Assembly: GCA_025200525.1 (NCBI GenBank)
Contig: CM045763.1
Span: forward strand, 61,267,018 to 61,331,017
Origin: Camellia lanceoleosa
Taxonomy: Eukaryota > Streptophyta > Magnoliopsida > Ericales > Theaceae
Reading direction: 5' to 3'
Length of the DNA stretch: 64,000 nt
The translations under genes were made by a program, and so were the position numbers. This document shows, in pieces, positions 45,938-57,850 of the stretch. The notes under the pieces were generated by a model. The model did no database searches. It was not told the DNA's origin and saw nothing but the letters and a program-made list of their open reading frames with translations. Numbering within the stretch: the stretch's first letter is position 1; each line of letters opens with the position of its first letter.

Positions 45938-48417
45938 AGAAGAAGATTGGTTGGAGGGGGAAGATAAAGAATCGATGGAGGAGGTTCAGCTCAGACAATT
46001 TGAAACAGCGTTTTGCTGTGAACTTGTTAAAGTGCGTGATAAGAATTGTGTGGTCGTGGAGACCAATGAATCGCTCCCAATCCTCACTGTCCAATCCAAA
46101 TGTTTCGAACTATTTTTTGAACCGCGTCATATTCTGAACAAAGGACTTTCGTTGATTGATTCATAAATAATTAAAGTGATATATGAAAAGGGAAATTACA
46201 TATATATATATTTACTGAAGAAATGATAAAGGAGTTCTATTCTATCTAACTCAAAATATTTTTATTAATATTAATAATTATTATTAATATTAATAATTAT
46301 AATTATAATTTTTATTTTTTTTATAAACATTTTTGTGTTTCTTTTACTTATATGTAATTCTTCCTTTATGAAATAGGTTCTTTCTAATAATTTGTAAATG
46401 GATTGAGTTTCTCAAATGAATAATTAGAAACCCTAAAGTTTTATCAAACTTTTTATCAAACACTCACATAAGCTTCTAATATTTTTATTCTCAAATTAAT
46501 TTGAACACAAGAAAATTTGAGAGGCTTTTAAATTCCATTATGAATTTTGTTTCAATAATATATATCACTCATTAAAAAATTAATTTGAACCAATAATTAT
46601 AATATTTTTATTTTGTCGTATTTGTATTTAAATGACTTATTTTAAAATATATATTTATTGTTTATTTTTATAGAGACAAACGTGAAAAATAAAAATAAAA
46701 ATTATGATAATTAGGTTAATTTAATTTTTTTTATGAATGATATATACTATAAGTCCTATAAATTAAACAATCCGAATTATCTAAACGAAATTTGTGATAG
46801 ACTCCACGTACTGTTCAAATTCTCTCAAGTTCAAATTTGAATTTCAAGAAGCCCAACGCTTTTGGAACAATGTTGATCTTGTATTGATGATTGTATTTTG
46901 GGCTTAATTACTTAAAGAGTATGCAGTGCGGTTCGAACGGTTTGAAAATAAAATTATAAATCAAATGGCAGATTGACGGATTGACAAATTGCGATTTGGG
47001 CAATTTTGAAAGGATTGGCGGATCGAAGAATATTCTAACCAATTATTAAACATTCTCATAATATAAAACACTAATTTGTATAATATTTTTCATATATATA
47101 AAATAAACTAGTTTTACATAATATGTTTCGTATATATAACTACTAATTTGTAATAAATTTTACATCTTAAATCTCTCTTACACTCATTTTTATTTTGATA
47201 TTTCATTAGAGATTAAAAATATATACATATTAATTATAGCAGAGCAGAGTGGTTTCGAAAACGGATTATAAATTTTAAGGTTTAATTCGCGGTTAGTGGA
47301 TAGAATGGTGTTGATTAATGCAGATCGATGCGGTTTTAGCAGATTGGATAATATTTTATACAGCCCTACTGAAGAGTAATGCTATACAAATAAAAAAATA
47401 TACATAATTTATATATATAATGATATGACTTATTGTGAATCTTTCACTTCAAAACAAATTACTATTGAAAATAAATTTATTTATAATAATGACATTGCTA
47501 TACAATTCTTGTCAAATTTTTTGTATGAATTTTATATATATTTAGAATTTTCCATACTTAAATTACCATTGATTATATTTTACCTTGTGTATCCTTACCA
47601 TCTATATTAGTTTTAGTCCATCTAATCTTATTAAAAGGAAGGCTAGCATAATTATACCAAAATTTTGGAATTTGCTATATTTTATCCAATTTTCAGAGTA
47701 AGTCAATATAATTTATCAAAAAAAACAAAAAATTATCGTCAAAATTTTGAAGCCCAAAATGTTGGCTCGGGTTAAACTTGCTTCAAAACATACTCTAATT
47801 AGTTCACGAGAATGAGATTGCATGAAACAAAAATTTAAATAATTATTACTTAGATTTTTTTACAAAATAGTCAATTCCATTGTCACAATAAATGATAATT
47901 CCATTGATAATAATAAAAATTTAATTAATTAAACATAAAATAATTATTCCATTAAACCAAACGTTACCTTGCGCTAAGACATAAGAAAGAGGGAGTTTTG
48001 ATGATAGTCCATTTTACTCAACGTGGGCCTTTTGATCAATTCTCAAATGGGCCACTTACTAGTAACTCTTATATACAAAATTTAAAATCTATCTAATCTA
48101 AAAATAAAACACTTATACTAATTAGTTTTACATATTTTTAATTGTTACCAAAAAATCTTTTCTTTTTTTTTTTTTAACTTTGAAAATGCTATTACATTTC
48201 ACTACCATTGAACTTCCGTCAGACGGTCATCAGAGACTCGTCGAAATATTCAATATCACCGAGTAGTCGTCGAAGTATCGTCGAAAGTTCGTCGTAGTAT
48301 CGCTGAAGTGTTCTGAGCATCACTGGAAGTCACCGGAATATCCAAAATGTTCGTTGAACGTCAAAAATATCATTGGAGACTCACTAAAATGTCTAGAATA
48401 TTGCCATAAATATATAT
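45938..48417. other. BASS1 upstream region and AT-rich spacer
   Basis: BASS1 promoter and 5' leader should lie in the first few hundred bases; no clear TATA box was picked. An antisense open frame (45909-46166) overlaps BASS1 exon 1. The rest is very AT-rich. At 46915-47370 two regions with 'gtgcggttcgaacgg' and 'gatgcggttttagcagattgg' may be ends of an old inverted-repeat element. At 48225-48370 degenerate 'cgtcgaagtatcg' repeats occur. Confidence 0.45.
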
Positions 48418-49130
48418 ATACAAAGCACAGAAAAATTATAATACTATTAAGAAAGAAATTTTATCTATTGTTTTATGTATTAGTAAATTTTAAGATGACA
48501 TTTTAAATCAAAAATTCCTATTACATGTTGATTGCAAAAGTATTAAATATATTTTGAAAAAAGATGTTCAAAATATTGCTAGTAAATATATTTTTGTTTG
48601 ATGGCAATCCATTTTAAGTATTTTTTATTTTGATATTGAGAAGTTGTTTGGGATAATCTAAATAAGTGCACTTTTTGACTTTTTATGAAATATAGATTGG
48701 GTTTGGGTTGGGTTTGAAGTGATGTATGAGAGAGATGATGTGACTTAAATATGATAGTGACTTTTTAACTTTTTTCAAACATGTCAAACCAACCCTGAAT
48801 ATATTCCTAACGGTCAAAATTCTATCATTGATTTCCTTACCCGATATTTTTTACAGGAAGGATAGAGTATCATGCCTATTCTTTATTGTTCTACAAACAA
48901 ATTACAAGTCACAAGATACCGCAAAACTATTCACTATTATAAATTTAAAATATCCTATTTTAAGTCACTACAAAATAACCCTTATCTTCATTAAGACCCT
49001 TACCTTCAATTCAATCAGATTAGAAGTTATCGCAATTTCATTGCTCGTTATACTAATCTAGTTAACTTTCATATGGATAGATTAGATGTCCTCAGTGGAT
49101 GTTAATCTACTTTTGTCATTTTTCTTACAG
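48418..49130 (+). pseudogene. Endogenous pararetrovirus segment 2: RNase H C-terminal part
   Basis: Plus-strand RNase H-like sequence begins near 48418 and ends near 48860, split by a small inverted-repeat insert at about 48650-48797 (left 'gttgtttgggataatc', right 'aaccaaccc'). The segment starts in RNase H at about the place where the first viral locus ends. Decayed. Confidence 0.6.
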
Positions 49131-50355
49131 ATGTCAAGCCACAAACCTACTACAAAACCTCTTGCCATTATGCCATCCAGTCAACCCATTGTTGCACCTC
49201 TAGTTAACCGATACCAATACTTGATAATATTTCTAAACCTAGTTACATTTCAGCTCTGGCTTTAGACCTTTTTGCTTGCCAGTCAATTACTCCAATGCCT
49301 TCTAACAAGTCTCCCTTAAGGACAGATTATGTTCTTAAACAGGCATTCAATCTTTTTCACAAAGAACCAATCCACAAAAATATCCACAATGTTCTTGAAT
49401 TAGTCAAATCCTATTTCCCTAATGGATGACATTTCATTCCTTCCCATCCTGATAAGTCAATAACCTTTTATAAGGATATTCTTTTACACCATAAGTCAAT
49501 AGTCATTAAACATATTTATGATCAAGTCCAGACCAATAAAATCATTTATCATTCCTTGTACATTCATAATATTGCTTCCATGGAAGAATAGGCTCTCTCT
49601 TTTTACTTCGAGACCTTCTTAACCATGATATACAATATAATTACTATGATTACATTGATACTATGTTCAAAATCCTCCTAGTTCAAAATGATTCATATAG
49701 TCATTCTTGGTTTTTCCCATTTGACCACAAATTCAAATCAGAATTCCCTTCTTGGTTCCTGAGATGGTGGTCACAACATGGTGCCATCTCAGAAATCATC
49801 CCTTCTGAGTTAATAGAACAAGTCAATTGCTTCTCTTCAATTTACAAGCTCAGCCAGCATAAAAGTCAGCTTCCTTGGTTACTCCATTTCATGTCCAAAT
49901 ATAAAGTCTCTGGGATTTTTAAATGACAATACAGTCTATCCAATAACATAGTCAGTCGTCAACATTTGGTTAAATGGTGGGATGCATTCAAAGCCCATTG
50001 TATTATTGAACAAGTCTAGCAGGAATTTCCAGTTAACATTCATACCCCAACTCCTGCAATGGTCAAGTCTCAGCAAAACCCAAATGCTTCAATCACACAA
50101 GGAAGCCCACTTCCTCTCACTACAGTCAGACTTGGAAGCCCATCAACCAGCATTGAACCTTCCAAATCCAAGTCCTCCAAGGCTAAGTCCAAAGCAAAGC
50201 CCAAGTCAACCTCTAATGATGAATTGATCCAAATGGGCAAATTATTGATGGCTCAAGCAAAGTCACAAATTGAAGATGAAGCCTCGAATGATTCAGCCAC
50301 CTCTGAAGTCTCAACTAGTTATGATCCATATGGTCCACAATTCCAAAATGCTTAG
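49131..50355 (+). pseudogene. Endogenous pararetrovirus segment 2: ORF upstream of the intergenic region
   Basis: Starts at ATG 49131 directly after the RNase H tail. Several in-frame stops. The clearest part (49663-50355) has an aromatic-rich fold-like region (WFFPFDHKF, WFLRWWSQHG) and a Ser/Pro/Lys-rich C-terminal tail. It corresponds in position to the last ORF of the viral genome before the promoter region. Function not inferred. Confidence 0.55.
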
Positions 50356-51342
50356 GACCCATATGCCTAAAAAAGTCATTGGATTCTATACATATACATC
50401 AACTTCAATCATTACTCTTACTTTGAGAAAAGCTACTAATATATATATATATATATATATGTTTTGATTCTCCATCAATCAACTGTGCAGTCACGCTCCC
50501 TCACTGCAAGTAAAAAAAATAAAAAATAAATAAATAAGAGTAAAAAGTTCTCGGTCACAGAAAGATACTCTCAGCACCAGTGTGCCTCTTATTTTCAGGC
50601 TTTTCAGAAGTCACAAGTTTCACAGTATTTTCCAGCTTTTGAAGTCATAAGCCTCACAGCTCCAATCACGGGCCTCACAGTTCCCAGTTCACAAGCTTCA
50701 CAGTTATCCACTTTTCCTATAAAAGAAGCTCCTCAGTCAAGGTCAATCCAGAGTGGGAAGAAGTTCACAAATTTTTTTCGCAATTTCTCTCGGTTTCTAT
50801 AAATTTTTTAGTTTTTTGTTTTAAAATTCAATTTTTAAAGATGCATGTAGAAGTTGTATTTTCCAATAACAATTCTATATTTTCCGATTACTTCCAGTAA
50901 ACGATTGTAAGTTAATTTAAACGATTGTAAGTTTATTTTATTTCTGCTTATCTGTTCTTATTTAAAATATTCTATCTATTTATTTTAGTTTATTTGCTTT
51001 AGTTTATTTAACTTGTTTTATTTGTGTTTTTATTTATGTGCTTCTTCCGCCTCTCTTTGGTATCAGAGCCAAGTTAAATATTGTTATTTCTGATTTGGTC
51101 ACCTCTAATCTATCTTCGTAATTGATTTCGGTCATCTTTATTCTGTTTAACCTTATCATCTCTTTTCCACTCTGTCAATAGCCACCAACCTTTCGTCCCA
51201 CATCCTGTGTAAGTTCTTAGGTTTAGGTAGTTAACAGAAATAGGGGTTCTCGGAAAGGGTATGAGTGAAGACATTGTATGTGAAAATATGATAAGTTAAT
51301 CCAGAATTTAGATTTCTAACAATCTTTTATAAATATAGAAAT
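50356..51342 (+). promoter_or_regulatory. Viral intergenic region with promoter and tRNA primer site
   Basis: A non-coding stretch with an AT run (50440-50460), a promoter-like CCTATAAAAGAAG at 50717-50729, a leader, and TGGTATCAGAGC (51058-51069), complementary to initiator Met-tRNA, the minus-strand primer site that marks position 1 of caulimovirid genomes. The first viral ORF follows at 51343. Confidence 0.7.
51058..51069 (+). other. Pararetroviral Met-tRNA primer binding site
   Basis: TGGTATCAGAGC followed by CAAG. The same 12-mer is the copia primer site at 24403, but here no LTR precedes it; it lies in the viral intergenic region. Confidence 0.8.
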
Positions 51343-52169
51343 ATGAGTCGATTATTTAGAAGCAACTCTTCAGTTAGCTCTAGATCTATAACATTAGCTC
51401 TTATACCTGATAACGATTTACTTATTAATGAAGAAGAACATGAATTTCAAGATGTTAAACTTGATTTAAGTTGGAATATCCCTAAAGTAAGGATTAAAGA
51501 AATCTACAAAATTAGTTTTTTACAATCAACCTTTAATGTAGATTTATAGGTCAAAATTGTTGAACAAGTTTATGTTTTAACTAAAATTAGAGGAACTTGC
51601 CAGTTATTATCCAAAAGTCAATTAGAAAACATATCAAAGACGGTCATAACTTTATTCATCTTGGATTAATTCAAGTTAGAATCAAACCATTAACTCAATA
51701 AGGTAAAAATACTTCTGTTCTTTTATGCTTAAGAGATGCACGATTTATTAATTATCATGATAGCCTAATGGGTATGATGGAATCAGGCCTTCACAAAGGA
51801 CCTGTTCACTTTAATTATTTTCCCGATTTTACTTTAAGTCTTAGAGATCCTCATATATTAAAAACATTAACATTAAATATTCAATTGTCTGGCGCATTTA
51901 CTAATATGTTAACTAATGTTCATAATATTGCTTTGATTTATCGCATTTATTATAAATGTATTAAAACCAATCTCAATGTTCAAGCTTTAAATAAAAGTCC
52001 AAAAGATAAAACATTACTTATCCAAGGTAGTACACATGAAACTAATACTTCAGTCCCCAAAATGATTTGTTGGAACGATATTACTCTTCCTGAAGACTGG
52101 GTTACAGTTAATGAAAATAATTCCCAAAATCAACAATCTTCTACTAGTCAAGAAATTCAAACTATTTAA
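51343..52169 (+). pseudogene. Endogenous pararetrovirus segment 2: movement protein
   Basis: From ATG 51343, frames interrupted at 51547 and by a frameshift or stops near 51600-51770 resemble the 30K-type movement protein of Caulimoviridae. The longest clean part is 51768-52169. It would modify plasmodesmata in a live virus; here it is broken. Identity is by motif pattern and by position after the primer site. Confidence 0.65.
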
Positions 52170-52832
52170 CAATTTAATGATGGTTCAGTTCATATACGCT
52201 TTAATCGCCTTCGTAGTCACTTATCCCGTCACAGTACTTCTAGTATCCTCACCGACTTAGAAGATGATGAAATATTTAATACACCTCTATTTACTCACAA
52301 GGATAGGAAACTTCATCTTTGTGAACATTCAAATAGTAAATCAAAAGGAATAGATAATTCCTCTACTTCCTAAATTAGTAAATCAGTTTATTCAACTCAC
52401 ACACATTTCCATGAAGATGAAACCACATCTCAGGATTCACCTACTTAGACTGATTTTGAAGTCATTCCTCTTGTTAACCCACAATTATTAACTCTTACTA
52501 AACCTTTTACTCCAGATCTTAATAAACTCCATGCTGAATTTAAATCTAAAGCAAATAAGTTTAAACGACAAACCTATAGAAATAATTATAATGAACGCCA
52601 ACAATCCAAGATTACCAAGAAATGGTATAAATTTATAAACGAAGTAAATATTGAAATTCACTTCTTTGATTATCTTGAAAATTATTATCAAAAAGTCAAT
52701 ACTATTACTAAAACTAAATGGAAAACTTTCTCTAATACTTCTGTTTATTCCAATCACCCTCCTTTAGAAACTATCCTCATTGAACATAAGGGTGCTGTAG
52801 TACATGCTTCTCTCTTTAAGCTTCCTGGTGAT
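52170..52832 (+). pseudogene. Endogenous pararetrovirus segment 2: start of the capsid-side polyprotein
   Basis: Same frame as the movement-protein end, with stops at 52167, about 52371 and 52447, then a basic, aromatic-rich region (about 52500-52800). It is cut at 52832, where sequence starting TGTAGTCACCCC begins. Confidence 0.55.
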
Positions 52833-54083
52833 TGTAGTCACCCCATTTTGACCGGCCCTAAGACTTGGGCTCTTTCTTTTGATTACTCGATGATGACAAT
52901 TAGAATGTGTTTTTCACAGAATCCTCAGTGAGAGAGATGGAATTTAAACTTTAATCACAACCTTCACCATGATGGCTAAATTGTTTTAAACTACTAAATA
53001 TTTCATTAATTTAGTATTTTGTAATTTTACATAATTTTATGTGTTTGTTCATATTTTTAGTATTTTTATATAAATTGGTATAAATTATATATTTTATATA
53101 TTATATTATATTATATGTATATAGGTATATTATATAATATTTATATTATATATATTATATAATAAAACTAATTGATGTCGATCAGCTCAGCTGCCGACAT
53201 CAAACATATATATATTAAATATTATATTATATGCATATATATATATATATGTTATATAGGATTTTATATTATTATATTATTATAATTTCCTTATATAAGG
53301 AAACAAGAGGAGTCTAAAGAGAGGAGAGGCTTGGCAGAAGAAAAAAAAAGGAGAGGCTAATTAGAGAGAAGAAAAGGAAGTGGAGCAAGAGAGTTTAAGA
53401 AAAAAAGAATCAAAAAGAAAGAAAATTAGTTTTTTTTTAATAGAGAGAGAGGGAAAATAAAATATTTTCTTTGATATTTTTATTTTCATTTCATCAATAC
53501 ACCATTCAAAAACCAACCACTAAAGTTGTAATTCCAAATTTTGGATTGAGAATTGAAAACACATTCCACAGACTTGAGAGTAATCAAAAGAAAGTTTGTG
53601 ACTCAGAAAATTCATCATTTCCTCAAAATGTGAGTTTTCACAAATTTTTATTTAATTTAAAAATGTGATATAATTTATTTAAATACTTCATTTACTTCTT
53701 TTCAAAACTATTTTTTTTATCGCTTTAATGGGATGGCTACACCATCCATCTGTTGTAATTTAAATATTATATATAAATTGTTATAATTTATTACTTTAAA
53801 TAATAATTTACCCCGTCGGATGCATAGTAACCCCGACGATGAATAGTACTTCCAGCGGACAATAGTACTTCCGACGGTCAATAGTACCTCCAGCGGTCAA
53901 TAGTAACCCCGACGATGAATAGTACCTCCGGCGGTGAATAGTACCTCCGGCTATTAATTTTGCTCGCTTTCTATAGCTTAATTTCGGCACTATTATATGC
54001 TATTTAGGGGGCTGTTTAATTTATTTTAATGATTTATGTTTTAAATATCAAGTTTGTTTGTACTAACCAATTAATCAACTTCG
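52833..54083 (+). other. LTR-like AT-rich sequence with promoter, right end not found
   Basis: Starts TGTAGTCACCCC, interrupts viral sequence, and has a TATA region (CCTTATATAAGGAAAC near 53291) followed by a purine-rich leader, the layout of the other long LTRs here. I did not find a terminal CA with a GTGAT duplication (left flank 52828-52832), perhaps because later insertions removed it. Contains the 19-bp minisatellite at 53822-53957. Confidence 0.4.
53822..53957. repeat. 19-bp minisatellite, about seven copies
   Basis: Consensus AATAGTACCTCCGGCGGTG, with variants ACCCCGACGATG and ACTTCCAGCGGAC. GC-rich and CpG-rich in an otherwise AT-rich stretch. Confidence 0.82.
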
Positions 54084-55130
54084 CATAATGTCACGACCCA
54101 AACCCGCTCCTATGGGTTTAGCAATGAATGTCAAGAATCCGAGATTAGCGCCCGCTAATAAAGAATACAGTAAAACAGAGTACAGGGGCATGGCGGAAGC
54201 CAATACAGTAGATAAATAATGTCCAATGAGCTGTGACAGTCTGTGTGCAAAAAGATTTTTTATACATTTATGCAGTCAGTGACAAAATAGTGTGTACAAT
54301 ATTTACAACCATTTAGAATAGGGACCTAATCCCTATTAAACAGTACAGTAACAGTCGTTACAAAACAGGACAGAAGGGGGAAACTAACACCCCATAGCCA
54401 TAGCTTGGCTTGACAAAACGGGAGGTCTAATCCACGCTCCTAGCTCCGGTTTGGTGCCTGAACACCTACATATATATATATATATATATAAACAGTGAGC
54501 TAAAGTCCAGTAAATAACATAATGCGTAAAGAGGTTAAGAATGAATGTCCTTACAATAATGAAAACAGTTCATTAATTCAGTATATCAGTTGTTCAGTCA
54601 ATACAGTCATATGTGGTGCATCCATTAGCATAACAGTATAGTAAACAGTAGGTCTTAAAAGACCGAACAGTCAATGATGGCCATCAATCAATAAACAGTA
54701 GTGGTCCCAACAAGGGAACCGACAGAGATCTCTGTAACAGTAATTGCTAAGAATGCCACAATACAGTTCAGAATATAGGACATGCATCCATTCAATTAAC
54801 AGTATCAGTTCAGAAAACAGTACAGTTCAATTGTTCAGAAAATAATCATTTTTTAACATATCTTTACACAGTTGTTACTCACAGAGTTCTGGGCTACAGT
54901 AAAGCTAAAGCGCGTCTCCGGTCGCCAACCCTACACAGTTAACAGATTGAACACACACTAAGCTACATAGTTGGGAAAGATAATAACTTAATCCCTAATT
55001 GCCTCGGTGTGTTCTACATCTATATCCTCATTAAGATGCCTTAAACTAGGCCTAGGAATGCCTAGGAAGAAATGAGGATGCAAAGATGCACTTTAAAAGC
55101 ATTTTCAGAATCTTCAGAAAAACAGAGTCC

Positions 55131-55345
55131 CGCTCGAGCGTACATGCAGACAAAGGTTTTCGCTCGAGCGTCACTTCCCACACTCGAGCGTACTGCAAAA
55201 CATGGCAAAAGTACTGGATACTCGAAAATCACGCTCGATGGGTGCTCGATAGCCACTCGAGCGTAAGACACAAGGTCCCTCAAAACAGTGCAAAGTACTG
55301 GGAGCACAAATTTCACGCTCGAGCGCCACTTTCCCCGCTCGAGCG
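55131..55345. repeat. CGCTCGAGCG palindrome pairs (cluster 5)
   Basis: Perfect copies at 55131, 55161, 55316 and 55336; CACTCGAGCG at 55181 and 55254; degenerate CGCTCGATGG at 55232 and TGCTCGATAG at 55243. Two clean pairs have the 20-bp offset (55161/55181, 55316/55336). A neighbouring phrase 'aaagtactggga' also occurs next to cluster 1 (5250) in the copia-related LTR. Confidence 0.85.
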
Positions 55346-55718
55346 TGAGTCCAAATTCTGGAAATTCCAGATTGAACACCCAAGTTCAAAACCAAGTTTC
55401 AATGCATCAAATTCGATCCTTTTGGGCTAATTTTCTGGAAAACATTTGTAAACTCATAGAACAACATGTTTCAAAGATCAATTTGAGAAATCGAAGCCCA
55501 AAGGTAGTTCAATTAAATACAATTTTGAACCAAATTTCAAGAACATGAAGAACATACAAACATAAATGGATTTAACCAATTCAAAGCTTCAAACTCTTGC
55601 TCTAATGAGCCAATTCTTCTCAAAACAAGATGAAATCAAGGTCCATTGTAAAATTATGAACATGCATGTGAGGAATTATGAGCTACAATCACAAAACTTC
55701 AATATATATATACATGCA

Positions 55719-56060
55719 TGTTGGGTGGTCTTGGGCCTCTCTCAACCCCAAAAGCTAGCTCAAGAGGTGAGGCTTTCCCTCACACTTACAAACTGACCAC
55801 CAGCCCCTTCCACAACCGATGTGGGATAACCCCAACAATCTCCCCCTCACACATCGGGCCCTGGGTCGGAGCAACGACAACCCGTTTCTCCCGTGGACTA
55901 TTGGGCTGAGACTTGTTGGTAAACCTGGGCTTTGATACCAGTGTTGGGTGGTCTTGGGCCTCTCTCAACCCCAAAAGCTAGCTCAAGAGGTGAGGCTTTC
56001 CCTTACACTTATAAACTGACCACCAGCCCCTTCCATAACCGATGTGGGATAACCCCAACA
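55719..56060 (-). mobile_element. TRIM (miniature LTR retrotransposon), complete, 342 bp
   Basis: Two 119-bp LTRs (55719-55837 and 55942-56060), TGTTGGG...CCCAACA, differ at only a few positions. A perfect 5-bp target duplication ATGCA flanks them (55714-55718, 56061-56065). On the minus strand the primer site TGGTATCAAAGC (55929-55940) follows the 5' LTR and a polypurine tract GTGAGGGGGAGA (55839-55850) precedes the 3' LTR. The 104-bp interior is non-coding. The LTR has the 'atcccacatcgg' phrase common in plant TRIMs. Confidence 0.93.
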
Positions 56061-56754
56061 ATGCATGCAACAATTAAGCTTCAACACCACAATTTGAGCC
56101 ATAAATTGGCTCTAGACTTCAACCTTGCTCTAAATCATGCAAGAATCAACTTAAACACAAGAATGAGAAAATGAAACACCAACCTTAAATCTTTAAACTC
56201 AAGAATGTAAGCTCAACTTTGCAACCCTCTCATCAATTCTTTAAATTTCAAGCAAATCTCCAAGTTTGAACTCAATTCTCTCACTCTCTCACTCTTGGTC
56301 GGCAATAACAAGAAAAGGGCTGAGCAAATGTGTGCTTAAGTGTATAATAAGGTTCAAATATAGTTCATGTAGTGGGCCACTCACAATGGCATTAAGGTAA
56401 ATATGCCAAACTATGTAATTTAGCTTATTTAAATCTAATTTAATCATACCAAATCACTTTTCAGATAATTACACCATAAATTCACATTAATTCTAATTAA
56501 CATAGAATATCAATCAATTTTTGGTTCGACCGCCGATAAGGCCTTCAATTTGCAGTTCAAACATAAAAACATGAACAGATAGAAATGCAATGTAATAGAT
56601 ATACTTAATCAATTCAGTTTCAGATTCCAGTCAGTCAGTCCAATATTTCAATCAATTCAATTATCCATCTTAATCAGTCTCTGTTTAGTAGTAATCGGTA
56701 ATCAGTGGTGAGGGTTATTACACATAGTCATCTTTGCAACACTACAACAAAAGT

Positions 56755-57176
56755 AACCTATGGTGACGAAAACTAGTAAAGAAAATAAAATTCGTCACTA
56801 AATGAAAATAATTCGTGAGGAATTTATAAATTTTGTCACATATAATAAAAAAATAAAAATGATAGGTGACAAAATTTATTTTCGTCAATAAATACTTCAT
56901 TTTAAGTGAGGAAAAATTAAGTTTCGTCACCAAAAATTTTCCAACTATTTTTTTTGGGTGGCGCCAAAATTTTGGGACCTTTGGTGAGAAAAAATTTTGT
57001 CACTAATTATAAAATTATTTGTGAGGAATATATTTTCGTCACCAAAACATTTTAATATTTTTGATATCTTTTGGTGAGGAAATAATATTGTCACCAATTT
57101 TGGTGGGAAACTTTTGAAATATTGAGCGGCAATTAAAAAAAAATAGGGTATTAATTTTTTTTACCCATTTTCTATT

Positions 57177-57214
<38 letters not shown>

Positions 57215-57850
57215 ATAGGGTATTAATTTGTCTTATCTCTTGCTCCTCCACCACGCCGATCGCCATCGTCGCCTCTATTAGCCTTGCCGATCGTCGCCGC
57301 CACTAGTAGCCTTGCCGGTAACCGCCACATCTTCTTCGCTCGGTGATTTGGTACTTGATTTCTCTTTGCTCTTTTTCTGGTATCTCTTTCTCTTATTCTC
57401 TGTATTGGTATGGTGACGAAAATTAGTGAAGAAAACAAATTTCGTCACTAAATAAGAATAATCCATGAGGAATTATAAATTTTGTCACGTATAATAAGAA
57501 TATAAAAATAATAGGTGATGAAATTTATTTCCGTCAATAAATACTTACTTTTAGGTGAGAAAAAAAAAAAAGTTTCGTCACCTAAATTTTTCCCACTAAT
57601 TTTTTTTGATGGTGCCAAAATTTAGAAACTTTTGGTGAGATTTTTTTTTTCAACAATTAAAAAATTAATAATGAAGAATATATTCGCGTCATCAATAATT
57701 TTTTTTTTTTGAAAAATTTGATTTTAAATATTTTAAAACCATTTGGTAAGAAATATATTTTCGTCACTAATAATTTTTAATATTTTTAGGCCTTTTAGTG
57801 AGAAAATTGTTTTGTCACTAATTTTGAAAGAAGAATTTTAACATATTAAG
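56755..57850. repeat. Subterminal repeats of the CACTA transposon
   Basis: Many copies of GTGACGAAAA, TTCGTCACTA and 'ggtgaggaa' in both orientations. A segment beginning 'tatggtgacgaaaa' occurs twice, at 56760 and 57408, so the whole array seems duplicated around a CT run and a GC-rich patch (57180-57350). Confidence 0.78.

Larger units (their letters stand above)
54089..56722 (-). mobile_element. Solo LTR of the TGTCACGACCC family with a nested TRIM
   Basis: Begins TGTCACGACCCAAACCCG and ends GAGGGTTATTACA; flanks CATAA (54084-54088) and CATAG (56723-56727) are a 4/5 target duplication. Minus-strand orientation is suggested by a promoter-like region read from 56400 downward followed by a GA-rich leader near 56290. 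Without the TRIM it is about 2.3 kb. It contains an AT run at 54472-54490 and a palindrome cluster (55131-55345). Confidence 0.75.

Noticed and set aside
45909..46166. An 85-codon plus-strand ORF antisense to BASS1 exon 1
   Set aside because: It overlaps the BASS1 start and leader on the other strand, matches no family I know, and is short enough to arise by chance.
51058..51069. Possible LTR retrotransposon primer site
   Set aside because: No LTR end precedes it; the viral intergenic layout and movement protein downstream explain it better.
55062..55548. ORFs rich in RSSV, ARA and LER peptides
   Set aside because: They are translations of the CGCTCGAGCG palindromes, which read as Ala-Arg-Ala or Leu-Glu-Arg, not proteins.
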